Origin: Sphingopyxis sp. BSN-002
GTDB taxonomy: Bacteria; Pseudomonadota; Alphaproteobacteria; Sphingomonadales; Sphingomonadaceae
DNA: 64,000 bases
NCBI RefSeq assembly: GCF_022024275.1
Contig: NZ_CP091804.1
Location: 2,126,501-2,190,500 of the forward strand
Direction: 5' to 3'
Part shown: piece by piece, positions 52,667 to 63,063 of the stretch
How the letters are laid out: each line of letters begins with the position of its first letter
Numbering within the stretch: position 1 is the first letter of the stretch
Notes under the pieces: model-generated
What the model was told of the DNA's origin: nothing
The model's database searches: none
The model's input: the letters and a program-made list of their open reading frames with translations, nothing else
Program-made: the position numbers and the translations under genes

Positions 52667-53343
52667 GACCGGTCCCCGTCCCGCAGGTGCAAAAGATGGA
52701 CGGCCATAGCGGCGCTCAGGATCGGGGCCAACAGATTGGCGACGGGTACCACAAAGCTTGCGGCGGACAGCAGGCCGAGCGACCAGCGGGCAGGCCGGTC
52801 GAAGCGCGGCCGGTCGGGGTGCCGCGCGAGCACCATCGCCTCGAGATCGCGGCCGAGAAGCAGCGCGTTGACGAACAGCGCGAAGATCGGCGTGCCGATG
52901 CCGGTGACGAGCAGGATCAGATAGACCGGCAGCGCAACCAGATTGCCGCCGATCAGGCGGGCGAGCGAGGCTAGCGCGAGACCGATATTCTGGCGCCAGC
53001 CGACATCGACCGCACGCGCCGCGGCGTCGGGATAGTGACGTTCCTCGACGTCGGCGACGATCGCATCGGCGAACAGGCCGACGACGACGATCGCGACCGC
53101 GCGGAAGAGAAGCCAGCTGCCGGCGATCAGAACGAGCAGGATCAATACCCCCGCCATGTCGAGTTCGACCCCGTCGAGCCAGCGCCAGTGCTCGAGCGCC
53201 CATCGCGCCCCATAGTAGAGCGCGGCGCCTGTGGCGGTGAAGATCAGCAGGGTCAGAAGCAGGCTCTGCACAAGCACGCGCAGCACGCGGGGGTTCGGCA
53301 AGTCCCTGAGAGCAAGCAGAAAAGCATGCGCGGCGCGTGTCAT
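52663..53343 (-). CDS. EI24 (CysZ-like) domain membrane protein
   Basis: Predicted inner-membrane protein, 226 residues, of the EI24/CysZ family; CysZ is a sulfate permease, while most relatives are uncharacterised. It has helices around LVQSLLLTLLIFTATGAALY, GVLILLVLIAGSWLLFRAVA, ALASLARLIGGNLVALPVY, LILLVTGIGTPIFALFVNAL and ASFVVPVANLLAPILSAA, with the loop LGRDLEAMVLARH. I chose the ATG at 53343; upstream residues are not family-like. The lipoprotein downstream is translationally coupled. Confidence 0.82.
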   Translation of the reverse strand: MTRAAHAFLLALRDLPNPRVLRVLVQSLLLTLLIFTATGAALYYGARWALEHWRWLDGVELDMAGVLILLVLIAGSWLLFRAVAIVVVGLFADAIVADVEERHYPDAAARAVDVGWRQNIGLALASLARLIGGNLVALPVYLILLVTGIGTPIFALFVNALLLGRDLEAMVLARHPDRPRFDRPARWSLGLLSAASFVVPVANLLAPILSAAMAVHLLHLRDGDRS

Positions 53344-53455
53344 GTGCACAGCGTTGCGCGGGCGCGGCCCGAACGTCAAGCGGCCGCGCTTGCCTTGACG
53401 CGCGCACCCCACTAAAGGCGCGCGCAGCTTTTTCCCTTACAGCACAGGATTTTTC

Positions 53456-54454
53456 ATGGCTTCCACCGCCCGTTTCGACGTTGTCGCCATCGGCAATGCG
53501 ATCGTCGACGTTCTTGCCCGCGCGGACGATGCGCTGATCGAGGCCGAAGGCCTGACCAAGGGGTCGATGCGCCTGATCGACGGCGAAGAGGCCGAGCGGC
53601 TTTATGCGGCGATGGGGCCGGCGGTCGAGGTTTCGGGCGGTTCGGCGGCGAACACGCTCGCGGGCATGGCGGCGCTTGGCGAACGCTGCGCCTTCATTGG
53701 CCAGGTCGCCGACGACCAGCTCGGTCATGTCTTCACCCACGATTTGCGCGCGCTCGGCGTTGCCTATGAGACCCCCGCACTCAAGGAAGGCGCGCCGACC
53801 GCTCGCTGCCTGATCCTCGTGACCCCCGACGGCCAGCGCACGATGAACACCTTCCTTGGCGCGAGCCACCTGCTCGAGCAGGCGATGATCGACGAAGCAT
53901 GGATCGCCGACAGCGAGATCCTCTATCTCGAAGGCTATCTGTGGGATCCCGAGCTTTCGCGCGCCGCAATGCGCCGCGCGATCGACGTGTCGCGCGGCGC
54001 GGGGCGCAAGGTCGCGTTCACGCTGTCGGACGCCTTCATCATCGACCGCCACGGTGCCGATTTCCGCAAGCTGATCGCCGAAGGCCTGTTCGACATCCTC
54101 TTCGCGAACGAGGTCGAGATCTGCGCGCTCGCCGAGACCGAAGATTTCGAGGCTGCGGTCGCGAAGATCGCACCGCAGGTGCCGCTGCTGGTCGTCACGC
54201 GCGGATCGGATGGCGCGATTGCGCTGCAGGGCGGCGAGCGGACGTCGGTCGGTGCCGAGCCGATCGAGACGGTCGTCGACACCACCGGTGCGGGCGACCT
54301 GTTCGCGGCCGGATTCCTTTCGGGCCTCGCCCAAGGCCGTCCGATCGGGGATTGCCTGACGATGGGTGCGGTTTGCGCACGCGAGATCATCGCGCAGGTC
54401 GGCCCGCGCGCGCAGACCGACCTCAAGGCGAAGGTCGCCGAACGCCTCGGCTGA
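53456..54454 (+). CDS. PfkB family sugar/nucleoside kinase, adenosine kinase-like
   Basis: Ribokinase-family kinase (332 residues). N-terminal FDVVAIGNAIVDVLARADDA, the substrate signature EVSGGSAANTLAGMAALGE, and the C-terminal anion-hole/base motif DTTGAGDLFAAGFLSGLAQG (catalytic Asp in GAGD). The sequence around TLSDAFIIDRH is like bacterial adenosine kinase-type PfkB proteins common in alphaproteobacteria. The substrate could be adenosine, guanosine or a sugar. AGGA lies before the ATG at 53456. It ends 4 nt before the convergent flippase stop. Confidence 0.88.
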   Translation: MASTARFDVVAIGNAIVDVLARADDALIEAEGLTKGSMRLIDGEEAERLYAAMGPAVEVSGGSAANTLAGMAALGERCAFIGQVADDQLGHVFTHDLRALGVAYETPALKEGAPTARCLILVTPDGQRTMNTFLGASHLLEQAMIDEAWIADSEILYLEGYLWDPELSRAAMRRAIDVSRGAGRKVAFTLSDAFIIDRHGADFRKLIAEGLFDILFANEVEICALAETEDFEAAVAKIAPQVPLLVVTRGSDGAIALQGGERTSVGAEPIETVVDTTGAGDLFAAGFLSGLAQGRPIGDCLTMGAVCAREIIAQVGPRAQTDLKAKVAERLG

Positions 54455-54458
54455 GCGG

Positions 54459-55991
54459 CTAAGCGGTTCCCGCCGCCGGTTCCGGGTGCTTCTTGAACAG
54501 CGCCCGGTCGGCGGGGCCGAAGCCGCGCGTCCAGATCAGCCAGGCATAGATCGCCAGAATCAGCGGCACACCGATCAGCAGCTCTGCCCATTCGGGTAGC
54601 TGTGTCGCGCCATATCCCAGTACGGCCGCGCCCGCGGTGGCCCAGATGAGCGCCCAGCGCAGGCTGTTCACCGGCGCTTTCAGCACGCGCGAGAGCAGCC
54701 GCGCCTTGGCGACCGAGGCAAAGCCGAGCGCAAGCATCAGCGCGAGCGCCACCGCCACGGCATAATAGATGGGATCGAGGCCCCACGACCGCGCGAGGAG
54801 AATCAGCGCGACGCTGAGGATCGCCTGCAACCCCAGCGTCGCGAGGCTGATCAGCAGGTTGCGGTGGCGCGCGACATAGACGAGAGCGGCTTCGCTGACG
54901 ACCGCGGTCGCGGCGACAACCTCGGCCGCGAGCAGGAAGGCGAGCGCGCCGGTGCCGCTGACGAACTGCGGGCCGACGAGGCCCATGACCGCCTCGCCCG
55001 GAATGCCGAGCGCAAGCGCGATGCCGGCCTGCGCGGCGATGATCCAGAAGCCGACCTGGCTGACCTGGGCCGCGACCGCGGCAAGCTTGTTCTCGGCCAG
55101 ATTGCGCGTGATCACCGGTCCCAGAATCGGCTCGAAACTGGTCTTCAGCTTCTGCGGCAGCGAGGCGACCTGCTGCGCCATATAATAGATGCCGTAGATG
55201 CTCGGCGAGGTGAACTGGCCGAGGATGAAGAGATCGAGCCGCCGCGTCCCCCACTCGATCGCATCGGCGGCGGCGAGCGGCGCGTTGCGGCGCGCAACCA
55301 TGATCAGATGCGCGGGATGCGGACGCCAGCCGCGCGGCCCGCCATAATGGCGGATCATCGGGACGAGCGCGGTCAGGAAGGCGCCGATCATCGCGGCGGC
55401 ATAGGAAAGCATCAGCCCGTCGCGCTTCGAGACGTAGAAAAAGCCCGCGGCGGCGATACTGATCACCCACGGCTCGACGACTGCGCGGGCGCGCACCGTC
55501 GTGCCGACGTCGAAGCGGTAGGCGCAGGCCGCGAGCGCGACGTCGGTTCCGGCAATCGCGAAGATCAGGAAGGCCATCCAGCGATCGGTGCCGTCGATAT
55601 CGCCGGCCGGGAACATAAGCTGTGGCAGCAGGAGGAGCAGGACCGACCCCAGCGCCGAGGCGAGAAAGGCGACGAACATGCCGTCCCACACCACGGTGCG
55701 CTGGTCCGCGTCGGGTGCGCTCAGCTGTTCGGCGAGGCCGCGCTTGAGGCCCAGCGTCGCGAGCTGTGCGACGAGCTCGATGACGAGGACCGCAAAGGCG
55801 AAGCGGCCGACCGCTTCGGGGCCGTACCAGCGGCCGGCGAAATAGAGGAAGGGCAGGCGCGCGACGAGACGCAGGATGAAGCCGAAGAAATTGGTGCGGC
55901 CGCCCTTGGCAAGCGCGGCAGTGTCCGCGTCGGCTAGCGCAGGCTCGGCGGAGTCGGGGCTGCGCACAGTCGCGCTGTCGGTCTGGCTCAA
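54459..55991 (-). CDS. oligosaccharide flippase/polysaccharide biosynthesis membrane protein, TTG start
   Basis: Predicted MOP-superfamily transporter of lipid-linked oligosaccharides (510 residues, 12-14 helices). It starts at TTG 55991 (read Met, then SQTDSATVRSPDSAEP), with AAGGGG 8 nt upstream; no ATG is near. Family markers are the N-terminal amphipathic GRTNFFGFILRLVARLPFLY, FAGRWYGPEAVGRFAFAVLV and, in the middle, LFILGQFTSPSIYGIYYMAQ and FEPILGPVITRNLAENK. No glycosyltransferase genes are beside it, so its substrate cannot be inferred. Confidence 0.87.
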   Translation of the reverse strand: MSQTDSATVRSPDSAEPALADADTAALAKGGRTNFFGFILRLVARLPFLYFAGRWYGPEAVGRFAFAVLVIELVAQLATLGLKRGLAEQLSAPDADQRTVVWDGMFVAFLASALGSVLLLLLPQLMFPAGDIDGTDRWMAFLIFAIAGTDVALAACAYRFDVGTTVRARAVVEPWVISIAAAGFFYVSKRDGLMLSYAAAMIGAFLTALVPMIRHYGGPRGWRPHPAHLIMVARRNAPLAAADAIEWGTRRLDLFILGQFTSPSIYGIYYMAQQVASLPQKLKTSFEPILGPVITRNLAENKLAAVAAQVSQVGFWIIAAQAGIALALGIPGEAVMGLVGPQFVSGTGALAFLLAAEVVAATAVVSEAALVYVARHRNLLISLATLGLQAILSVALILLARSWGLDPIYYAVAVALALMLALGFASVAKARLLSRVLKAPVNSLRWALIWATAGAAVLGYGATQLPEWAELLIGVPLILAIYAWLIWTRGFGPADRALFKKHPEPAAGTA

Positions 55992-56067
55992 GCCTCGCGC
56001 CCCTTCATCGTTTCCCCGCCGGTCAATTTAGCGCGGGGAAGGGAGGCAGGCAATTCTTTGCAGCTGA

Positions 56068-57060
56068 TCATCGGCCCTCTGGTCTGAGCGGGCGGCTGAG
56101 CAGAGCCTGAATCGCCTCGCCCGCGCGAATTTCGCCCGCAACGAGGCGCGCGACGGCGTCGGTGATCGGCATATCGATGCCGTCGGCGCGCGCCGCAGCG
56201 GCGATCACTGGCGCGCTGAAAGCACCTTCGGCGACGGTGCGGCGGTCGGCCATCAGCTTTGCCGCATCCTCGCCGCGCCCGAGGCCCTGGCCGAGCGCGA
56301 AGTTGCGCGAGTTCGACGAGGTGCAGGTGAGGACGAGGTCGCCGAGGCCCGCGAGACCCGCCAGCGTTTCGGGCTGCGCGCCGCGCGACAGGCCGAAACG
56401 CGTCATTTCGGCGAAGCCGCGGCTGATCAGCGCGGCGCGCGCGTTGAGTCCCAGCCCGGCGCCTTCGACGATACCGCACGCGATCGCGAGGATATTTTTC
56501 ACCGCACCGCCGATCTCGGCGCCGATCATGTCGGTCGATGCATAGGGGCGGAAATGCGGGCGCGCGAGCGACCCGGCGATCGCCTCGGCGGTCGCGGCAT
56601 CGGCGGCGGCGAGCGTGATCGCGGTAGGGAGGCCGGCGGCGACTTCGTGGGCAAAGGTCGGGCCCGACAGGACGGCCAGCGGCCGATGCGGGCTTACATC
56701 CTTTGCAATGTCGATGGGGAAGGCGAAACTGTCGGCCTCCATGCCCTTGCTGCAAAAGATCAGCGGCGCGTCGCCCGCGGGCAGATCGGTCAGCACGGCG
56801 CGCAGGAACGGCACGGGGACGACGACCAGCAAGGCATCGCAGGGTGCGAGATCGGCAAGATCGCTCGTCGCTGCAAGCGAAGGAGAGAGGGCTGCGTTCG
56901 GTAGGAACAGCGGATTGCGATGCTCGGTGTTGATCGCGGCAACGACCGCGTCCTCGCGCGCCCACAGGCGTACCGGCGCGCGCTCGGCGGCGAGCATCTG
57001 CGCGAGCGCAGTGCCCCAGGCGCCACCGCCGATGACACCGAAATTCGAGTATGACGTCAT
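56068..57060 (-). CDS. gpsA: glycerol-3-phosphate dehydrogenase [NAD(P)+]
   Basis: Makes sn-glycerol 3-phosphate from dihydroxyacetone phosphate for phospholipids. From the ATG at 57060 ([20 protein letters not shown]) the product is 330 residues with the Rossmann loop [61 protein letters not shown] (catalytic Lys), [12 protein letters not shown] and [19 protein letters not shown]. All are GpsA signatures. The start overlaps the tsaD stop (ATGA). 76 nt separate it from the flippase gene. Confidence 0.96.
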   Translation of the reverse strand: MTSYSNFGVIGGGAWGTALAQMLAAERAPVRLWAREDAVVAAINTEHRNPLFLPNAALSPSLAATSDLADLAPCDALLVVVPVPFLRAVLTDLPAGDAPLIFCSKGMEADSFAFPIDIAKDVSPHRPLAVLSGPTFAHEVAAGLPTAITLAAADAATAEAIAGSLARPHFRPYASTDMIGAEIGGAVKNILAIACGIVEGAGLGLNARAALISRGFAEMTRFGLSRGAQPETLAGLAGLGDLVLTCTSSNSRNFALGQGLGRGEDAAKLMADRRTVAEGAFSAPVIAAAARADGIDMPITDAVARLVAGEIRAGEAIQALLSRPLRPEGR

Positions 57061-58091
57061 GCTTTCACTCCGGCGCCACGCACAGCCTCGGCCTCGGGGT
57101 CGAGCGGCCAGCGCGGACGTGCTGCGGTGTCGAGCGGATCGGTGAGCCCCGCGGCGAAGCGTTCGGCGCCTGCCCACGCGATCATCGCGCCATTGTCGGT
57201 GCAAAGCCAGAGCGGCGGTGCGACGAAGCGCTTGTCGAAGCGGGCGGCAAGGTCGGTGAGCGCCGCGCGGATCGCGCCGTTCGCCGCAACCCCGCCCGCA
57301 ACGACAAAGGCGGTTGCTTGCGGAGAGGCGGCGAGCGCAATCCGGCTGCGGTCGACGAGACAGTCGACGACGGCCTGCTGGAAGGAGGCGGCAAGATCGG
57401 GGACGCGATACTCGCCCGATGCCGCGGCCCGCGCCACCGCGCTCTTGAGCCCCGCGAAGGAGAAATGCGGTTCGGTGCTGCCGACGAGCGGGCGCGGGAG
57501 CGGCACCGCCTTGGGATTGCCGTCCTTGGCGGCACGCTCGACCGCCGGGCCGCCCGGATAGCCGAGGCCAAGCAGCTTTGCGGTCTTGTCGAAGGCCTCG
57601 CCTGCGGCATCGTCGATCGTGGTCGCGAGGCGGCGATAGGCACCGACGCCCTCGACGAGCAGAAGCTGGCAATGCCCGCCCGAGACGAGCAGCAGGAGAT
57701 AGGGAAACTCGAGTGCGGCGTCGGAGAGCCGCGGGCTCAAGGCATGACCTTCGAGATGATTGACCGCAACGAGCGGCTTGCCCGCCGCGTGCGCGAGTGC
57801 CTTGCCGGTGACGAGCCCCACCATTACCCCGCCGATCAGGCCGGGGCCGGCGGTCGCGGCGATCGCGTCGACATCGGCGAGAGTGACGCCCGCGTCGGCC
57901 AGAACGCCTTCGACGAGCGGCGCAAGGCGCTCGACATGTGCGCGCGCGGCGATTTCGGGGACGACCCCGCCATAGGGTTGGTGCTCGGCCTCTTGTCCCG
58001 CGACGCGGTGCGCGAGGATGCGCCGTTCGCTGTCGACAAGCGCTGCCGCGGTTTCGTCGCAGCTTGATTCAAGGCCGAGGATCAGAGTCAT
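57057..58091 (-). CDS. tsaD: tRNA N6-threonylcarbamoyladenosine transferase TsaD
   Basis: Catalytic subunit for t6A37 in ANN-decoding tRNAs, with TsaB and TsaE. The 344-residue product from ATG 58091 begins [20 protein letters not shown] (ESSCDET is the family start). It carries the metal-binding [13 protein letters not shown] (HxxxH), [37 protein letters not shown], the [10 protein letters not shown] segment and [12 protein letters not shown]. Normal length. tsaD is divergent from hemC and coupled to gpsA downstream. Confidence 0.97.
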   Translation of the reverse strand: MTLILGLESSCDETAAALVDSERRILAHRVAGQEAEHQPYGGVVPEIAARAHVERLAPLVEGVLADAGVTLADVDAIAATAGPGLIGGVMVGLVTGKALAHAAGKPLVAVNHLEGHALSPRLSDAALEFPYLLLLVSGGHCQLLLVEGVGAYRRLATTIDDAAGEAFDKTAKLLGLGYPGGPAVERAAKDGNPKAVPLPRPLVGSTEPHFSFAGLKSAVARAAASGEYRVPDLAASFQQAVVDCLVDRSRIALAASPQATAFVVAGGVAANGAIRAALTDLAARFDKRFVAPPLWLCTDNGAMIAWAGAERFAAGLTDPLDTAARPRWPLDPEAEAVRGAGVKA

Positions 58092-58147
58092 ATTGTTGCG
58101 CGTCCCTTTACCCGCCCCTTTGCAGGCAGGGCAAGTGAGGCTAGCGC

Positions 58148-59107
58148 GTGAATATGGCTTCGATTCTGCTCCCGACAACCGCCCGACCGCTTCGCATAGG
58201 TACGCGCGCCTCGCCGCTGGCGCTTGCACAGGCGAATATGGCGGCGGCGGCGCTGGTCAAAGCGCACGCGCTGGCGCCCGGCGCGCTCGAAATCGTGCCG
58301 ATGACCGCAACAGGCGACCGGATCCAGGATCGCGCGCTCGCCGAGGTTGGCGGCAAGGCGCTGTGGACGCGCGAACTCGACGCCGCGCTTGATGCGGGCG
58401 ACATCGACATCGCGGTCCACAGCCTGAAGGACGTCGAGACGGTCCGCGATGCGCGCTTTGCGCTCGGCGCGATGCTCGAACGGGCCGATCCGCGCGACCG
58501 GCTGGTGGTAAGGAATGACGTCGAGGCGGCAAGTGTCGTCGACCTGCCCCACGGCGCGCGGCTCGGTACGAGCAGCCCGCGGCGCGCGGCGCAGGTGAAA
58601 CGGCTGCGGCCCGATCTGGTCACGACGCTGCTGCGCGGAAACGTCCAGACACGGCTGGCAAAGCTCGAAGCAGGTGATGTCGATGCAACCCTGCTTGCGG
58701 CGGCGGGGCTCGATCGTCTGGGAATGCAGGACGTCGGCAGCGGGCAAGCGATCGACCTGCTGCTTCCCGCGGCGTCGCAAGGGGCGATCGGGATCGAGTG
58801 CCGCGCCGACGACGCCGCGACCTTCGCGCTGCTGAAGGCGATCGATCATGCGCCGACGCATCGTGCGGTGGCGGCCGAACGGGCGCTGCTCGCGGCGCTT
58901 GGCGGCGATTGCCGCTCGCCGGTGGCGGCGCATGCGCATTGGCGCGAGGACGGATCGCTGCGGCTCGACGCCGAAATCTATTCGGAGGACGGCGCCGAGC
59001 ATGTCGCGGGGCATGCGCTGATCGCGGGCGAGGGCGATGCCGCAGCGCTCGCCGACCGGTTGCTTGGCGAGGCTCCGGAAGCCGTACGACGGCTTTTCAC
59101 CGTATGA
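58148..59107 (+). CDS. hemC: hydroxymethylbilane synthase (porphobilinogen deaminase)
   Basis: Polymerises four porphobilinogens in haem synthesis. The 319-residue product (GTG at 58148; ATG at 58154 also possible) has [29 protein letters not shown], the substrate loop [39 protein letters not shown] and [16 protein letters not shown] with dipyrromethane-binding Cys255. It is slightly longer than E. coli HemC. The stop overlaps the hemD start (ATGA). A divergent promoter must lie in the 56 nt from tsaD. Confidence 0.96.
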   Translation: MNMASILLPTTARPLRIGTRASPLALAQANMAAAALVKAHALAPGALEIVPMTATGDRIQDRALAEVGGKALWTRELDAALDAGDIDIAVHSLKDVETVRDARFALGAMLERADPRDRLVVRNDVEAASVVDLPHGARLGTSSPRRAAQVKRLRPDLVTTLLRGNVQTRLAKLEAGDVDATLLAAAGLDRLGMQDVGSGQAIDLLLPAASQGAIGIECRADDAATFALLKAIDHAPTHRAVAAERALLAALGGDCRSPVAAHAHWREDGSLRLDAEIYSEDGAEHVAGHALIAGEGDAAALADRLLGEAPEAVRRLFTV

Positions 59108-59787
59108 AACAGGGCCTGCCGCTGATCGTGACGCGGGCCGATCCGGGCGGCGCGGCGACGGTCGAGCGAGCAAAGGCGCTGGGTCTCGACGCACGACATC
59201 TTCCGCTGTTTGCGGCGCGGCCGCTCGACTGGGCTGTTCCGGCGGATGGTTTCGACGCGCTGTTGCTGACAAGCGCGCAGGCGGTGCGGCTCGCGGGGCC
59301 GGGTCTCGCCAACCTGGCGGGCCTTCCCGTCTATACCGTCGGACCCGCGACCGCTGCGGCGGCCGAGGCAGCGGGGCTTGCCGTCGTCATGACCGGACCC
59401 GGCGACGGGCAGTCGCTGCTCGACGCCATGGCGTCGCAAGATATCGATCATATTCTGTGGCTTTGCGGACGCGACCGGTCGGCTTTCGACGCCCGCAACG
59501 CCCAATTGACGTCCTTGCCGGTCTATGCGGTCGATCCCGTCGATCCGCCGCCCGGCTGGAGCGAGGCGATCGCCGAACCCGCGGTGCTGCTCGCGCATTC
59601 GGCGCGTGGCGCGGCACGCATTGCCGAACTCGTCGGGAGTGCGCGGGCGCATCTGTCGCTCGTTGCGATCAGCGCCGCAGCGGCAGCCGGGGCTGGCGAA
59701 GGCTGGGGACAAATTGCCATCGCGGCACAGTCCGACGACGCCGCAATGTTGGCAGCGGCGCATAATTTGTGCCAAAAGGGCGAATAA
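59104..59787 (+). CDS. hemD: uroporphyrinogen-III synthase
   Basis: Cyclises hydroxymethylbilane to uroporphyrinogen III. The 227-residue product from ATG 59104 begins [20 protein letters not shown], and has HLPLFAARPLDW, the segment ALLLTSAQAVRL, VYTVGPATAAAAEAAGLAVV and VLLAHSARGAARIAELVGSA, typical of this highly divergent family. Assignment is firm because it is coupled to hemC by ATGA and followed by the mitofilin-like gene, the hemCD-mitofilin arrangement common in alphaproteobacteria. Confidence 0.92.
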   Translation: MKQGLPLIVTRADPGGAATVERAKALGLDARHLPLFAARPLDWAVPADGFDALLLTSAQAVRLAGPGLANLAGLPVYTVGPATAAAAEAAGLAVVMTGPGDGQSLLDAMASQDIDHILWLCGRDRSAFDARNAQLTSLPVYAVDPVDPPPGWSEAIAEPAVLLAHSARGAARIAELVGSARAHLSLVAISAAAAAGAGEGWGQIAIAAQSDDAAMLAAAHNLCQKGE

Positions 59788-59809
59788 CAGGGTCGTTCGA
59801 AAGAAACAC

Positions 59810-60703
59810 ATGGCTATCGACAGCATCGACACGTCCGCGCCCGCGGACGGCGCGGTACCGGTTAAGCGACTGTCCTTCAGGGCTCTTTTCATTGCCGCGA
59901 TGGTTCTGCTGCTTGCGGGCGTGGTCGGCGGCGGATGGGCGATGAGTCGCTGGCTCGCGGCCGATCCGAAAACGGAAACGACCGTCACCGACAGCCCCGC
60001 GCCGGATGGCCGGCTTGCGGCACTGGGGCCGGTGGCGGCGGCCGATCCCGCGGCCGAACCGGCGATTCCGGTTGGCGCCGATGCGCTCGGCGCGCGCGTC
60101 GCCGAACTCGAACAACGGCTGTCGCGGATCACACTCCAGGCCGAATCGGCGTCGGGCAACGCATCGCGCGCCGAAGGGCTGCTTGTGGCGTTTGCGGTAC
60201 GCCGCGCGCTCGATCGCGGGCTGTCGCTCGGCTATCTGGAGGCGCAATTGCGCCTGCGCTTCGGCGACGACCAGCCGAATGCGGTGAAGACGATCATCGA
60301 AACCTCGCGCGAGCCGGTGACGCTCGAGCAACTGCGCACCGAACTCGACGCGATCGCGCCCGAACTCGTCGGGCGCAGCGGCGACAATGGCAGCCTGTGG
60401 ACGGGGCTGCGCCGCGAGCTCGGCGAATTGTTCGTCGTACGCCCCGCAGGCACCCAGTCGCCGCGCGCGACCGAACGGCTCGAACGCGCGCGTCGCTATC
60501 TCGCGGGCGGGATGGCCGACAAGGCGATCGCCGAGGTGCAGGCGATGCCCGGTGCCGCAGCCGCAAGCGAGTGGCTGATCGAGGCGCGCCGCTATCACGA
60601 GGCGCGGCGCGCGCTTGACCTGATCGAGACCGCGGCGATATTGGAGCCGCGCGACGGAACCGCCGTCGCAATGGCCCGCAAACCGGCCGTCACGACCCCC
60701 TAG
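59810..60703 (+). CDS. mitofilin-like inner-membrane protein (COG4223)
   Basis: Third gene of the hem operon. The 297-residue product has one N-terminal transmembrane helix ([22 protein letters not shown] region), a linker, a coiled-coil (about 95-125: [20 protein letters not shown]) and a helical C-terminal part containing [21 protein letters not shown] and [20 protein letters not shown], consistent with the alphaproteobacterial homologue of mitochondrial Mic60/mitofilin or of HemX. In mitochondria Mic60 shapes cristae; in bacteria the role in membrane shape or haem synthesis is partly tested. I infer membrane anchoring only. Confidence 0.83.
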   Translation: MAIDSIDTSAPADGAVPVKRLSFRALFIAAMVLLLAGVVGGGWAMSRWLAADPKTETTVTDSPAPDGRLAALGPVAAADPAAEPAIPVGADALGARVAELEQRLSRITLQAESASGNASRAEGLLVAFAVRRALDRGLSLGYLEAQLRLRFGDDQPNAVKTIIETSREPVTLEQLRTELDAIAPELVGRSGDNGSLWTGLRRELGELFVVRPAGTQSPRATERLERARRYLAGGMADKAIAEVQAMPGAAAASEWLIEARRYHEARRALDLIETAAILEPRDGTAVAMARKPAVTTP

Positions 60704-60738
60704 CGGCCTCTCGGGTCGCGCCTGAAGAAAGCCGACCC

Positions 60739-61941
60739 ATGGCCCTCGCCGATCCGCAGCGCATCGAATCGCTCGACCCGTTCGATCCCCTCCAGCTCGC
60801 CGACCAGCTGAGCGACGAAGAGCGGATGATCCAGGGCGCCGCGCGCGCCTATGCTGAAGGCGAGCTGCTGCCGCGCGTGACCTCGGCGTTTCTTGAGGAA
60901 CGTTTCGACCGCGAGATCATGTCGGAGATGGGACAGCTCGGCCTGCTCGGCGCGACGATCGATCCCGAATATGGCGGCGCGGGGCTGAGCTACGTCAGCT
61001 ATGGCCTGATCGCACGCGAGGTCGAACGGATCGATTCGGGGTACCGCTCGGCCTGTTCGGTCCAGAGCTCGCTCGTGATCCATCCGATCAACGCCTATGG
61101 CAGCGAGGAGCAGAAGCGGAAATATCTGCCCGGCCTCACATCGGGCGAACTCGTCGGCTGTTTCGGCCTGACGGAGCCCGACGCGGGAAGCGACCCCGGC
61201 AGCATGCGCACGCGCGCCGAGAAGATCGAAGGCGGCTATCGCCTGAAGGGCGCGAAGATGTGGATCACCAATTCGCCGATCGCCGACGTCTTCGTCGTCT
61301 GGGCGAAATCCGACGCGCACGACGGCGCGATCCGCGGCTTCATCCTCGAAAAGGGGATGAAGGGTCTTTCCGCCCCGAAGATCGAAGGCAAGGTATCCCT
61401 GCGCGCCTCGATCACCGGCGAGATCGTGATGGACGGCGTGGAAGTTGGCGAGGATGCGCTGCTGCCCCATGTTTCGGGCCTCAAGGGCCCGTTCGGCTGT
61501 CTCAACCGCGCGCGTTACGGCATCGGCTGGGGCGCGATGGGTGCGGCCGAATTCTGCTATGAAGCGGCGCGCAATTACACCCTCGAGCGCAAGCAGTTCG
61601 GGCGCCCGCTCGCGGCGAACCAGATCGTCCAGCTGAAACTCGCCAACATGCTCACCGAAATTTCGATGGGCCTGCAGACCGCGCTACGCGTCGGCCGACT
61701 GATCGACGAAGGGCGGCTGGTGCCTGACGCGATCAGCCTCCTGAAGCGCAACAATTGCGGCAAGGCGCTCGATATCGCCCGCGTCGCGCGCGATATGCAT
61801 GGCGGCAACGGGATTTCGGCCGATTATCACGTCATTCGTCACGCTGTGAACCTCGAGACGGTGAACACCTATGAGGGAACGCACGACGTCCATGCGCTGA
61901 TCCTGGGTCGTGCGATCACCGGCATTCCTGCCTTCTTCTGA
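60739..61941 (+). CDS. glutaryl-CoA dehydrogenase-like acyl-CoA dehydrogenase
   Basis: FAD-dependent oxidation and decarboxylation of glutaryl-CoA to crotonyl-CoA in lysine/tryptophan breakdown is the likely role. The 400-residue product has [60 protein letters not shown] and the active-site block [20 protein letters not shown] with the catalytic Glu. GAMGAAEFC and RYGIxWG are typical of GcdH, distinguishing it from ordinary acyl-CoA dehydrogenases. It precedes the CoA-transferase gene by 1 nt, supporting a glutarate pathway. Confidence 0.9.
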   Translation: MALADPQRIESLDPFDPLQLADQLSDEERMIQGAARAYAEGELLPRVTSAFLEERFDREIMSEMGQLGLLGATIDPEYGGAGLSYVSYGLIAREVERIDSGYRSACSVQSSLVIHPINAYGSEEQKRKYLPGLTSGELVGCFGLTEPDAGSDPGSMRTRAEKIEGGYRLKGAKMWITNSPIADVFVVWAKSDAHDGAIRGFILEKGMKGLSAPKIEGKVSLRASITGEIVMDGVEVGEDALLPHVSGLKGPFGCLNRARYGIGWGAMGAAEFCYEAARNYTLERKQFGRPLAANQIVQLKLANMLTEISMGLQTALRVGRLIDEGRLVPDAISLLKRNNCGKALDIARVARDMHGGNGISADYHVIRHAVNLETVNTYEGTHDVHALILGRAITGIPAFF

Positions 61942-61942
61942 G

Positions 61943-63061
61943 ATGAAGCCGCTGGAGGGACTGCGCGTCGTCGAACTGGCGCGCGTGCTCGCAGGGCCAT
62001 GGTGCGGGCAATTGCTCGCCGACCTTGGCGCGGAGGTCGTGAAGGTCGAGCGGCCGGGTCCGGGCGACGACACGCGCGAATGGGGTCCGCCCTTCGTCGC
62101 CGGCCCCGACGGCGACAATCTGGGTGCGGCCTATTATCACAGCTGCAACCGCGGCAAGCACAGCGTTGCAGTCGATATCGCGAGTCCGGAGGGGCAGGCC
62201 GAGGTTCGTGCGTTGCTGGCCGGGGCCGACGTCGTCATCGAGAACTACAAGGTCGGCGGGCTCGCCAAATACGGCCTCGATCCGGCGCGGCTCCGCGCCG
62301 ATTTCCCGCAGCTCGTTGTCTGTTCGATCACCGGGTTCGGTCAGACCGGGCCCTATGCGCACCGCGCGGGTTACGATTATATCGTGCAGGCGATGAGCGG
62401 CTTCATGTCGCTGACCGGCGAGCCCGACGGGGCGCCGCAGAAGGCGGGGATCGCCTATGCGGACATATTCACCGGCATGTATTCGGCGGTCGCGATCCTT
62501 GCGGCGCTGCGACGTCGTGACGTCACCGGATCCGGCGCGCATATCGACATGGCATTGCTCGACAGCCAGGTCGCAGTGCTGGCGAACCAGGCCGCCAATT
62601 ACCTCGCGAGCGGGGTGGTGCCGAAGCGGATGGGCAATGCGCATGTCAATGTCGTGCCCTATCAGGTCTTTGCGACCGCCGACGGCCAATTGGTGATCGC
62701 GGTCGGGAATGACGGCCAGTATCGCAAGCTCTGCGCCATATTGGGCGTTCCCGAATGGGCCGACGACCCGCGCTTCGTGAACAATGCCGCACGGCTGGCG
62801 AATCGCACCGCACTGATCCCGTTGCTTGCGGCGAAGATCGCGGCGTGGGACGCGCAACCGCTCTCGCTGGCGCTCGAGGCGGAGGGTGTGCCCGCGGGTC
62901 CGATCAACGACCTTGCCCAGGTATTCGCCGATCCGCAGGTGGTGGCGCGCGGGATGCGCTTTCGCCCCGACGGAGCATCGATCGATGGCGTCGCAAGCCC
63001 GATCGTCATCGATGGCGAGCGTATGGTTGCGGCCGCCGGGGCCCCGCCGCTCGGCACATAG
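61943..63061 (+). CDS. class III CoA-transferase (CaiB/BaiF family)
   Basis: Family III CoA-transferase moving CoA between carboxylic acids. The 372-residue product from ATG 61943 (MKPLEGLRVVELARVLAGPW) has GQLLADLGAEVVKVERPGPG, DDTREWGPPF, RGKHSVAVDI-type (here RGKHSVAVDIASPEGQAEV), VIENYKVGGLAKYGLDPARL, LVVCSITGFGQTGPYAHRAG and VPAGPINDLAQVFADPQVVA. Because it is cotranscribed with the glutaryl-CoA dehydrogenase, a likely substrate is glutarate (succinyl-CoA:glutarate CoA-transferase, like human SUGCT), but this is inferred from context. Confidence 0.85.
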   Translation: MKPLEGLRVVELARVLAGPWCGQLLADLGAEVVKVERPGPGDDTREWGPPFVAGPDGDNLGAAYYHSCNRGKHSVAVDIASPEGQAEVRALLAGADVVIENYKVGGLAKYGLDPARLRADFPQLVVCSITGFGQTGPYAHRAGYDYIVQAMSGFMSLTGEPDGAPQKAGIAYADIFTGMYSAVAILAALRRRDVTGSGAHIDMALLDSQVAVLANQAANYLASGVVPKRMGNAHVNVVPYQVFATADGQLVIAVGNDGQYRKLCAILGVPEWADDPRFVNNAARLANRTALIPLLAAKIAAWDAQPLSLALEAEGVPAGPINDLAQVFADPQVVARGMRFRPDGASIDGVASPIVIDGERMVAAAGAPPLGT

Positions 63062-63063
63062 AA

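Noticed and set aside
52289..54334. Minus-strand frame of 681 codons spanning the lipoprotein, EI24 and kinase region
   Set aside because: Only its last 125 codons, from the ATG at 52666, encode a coherent lipoprotein; the rest overlaps well-supported genes in other frames.
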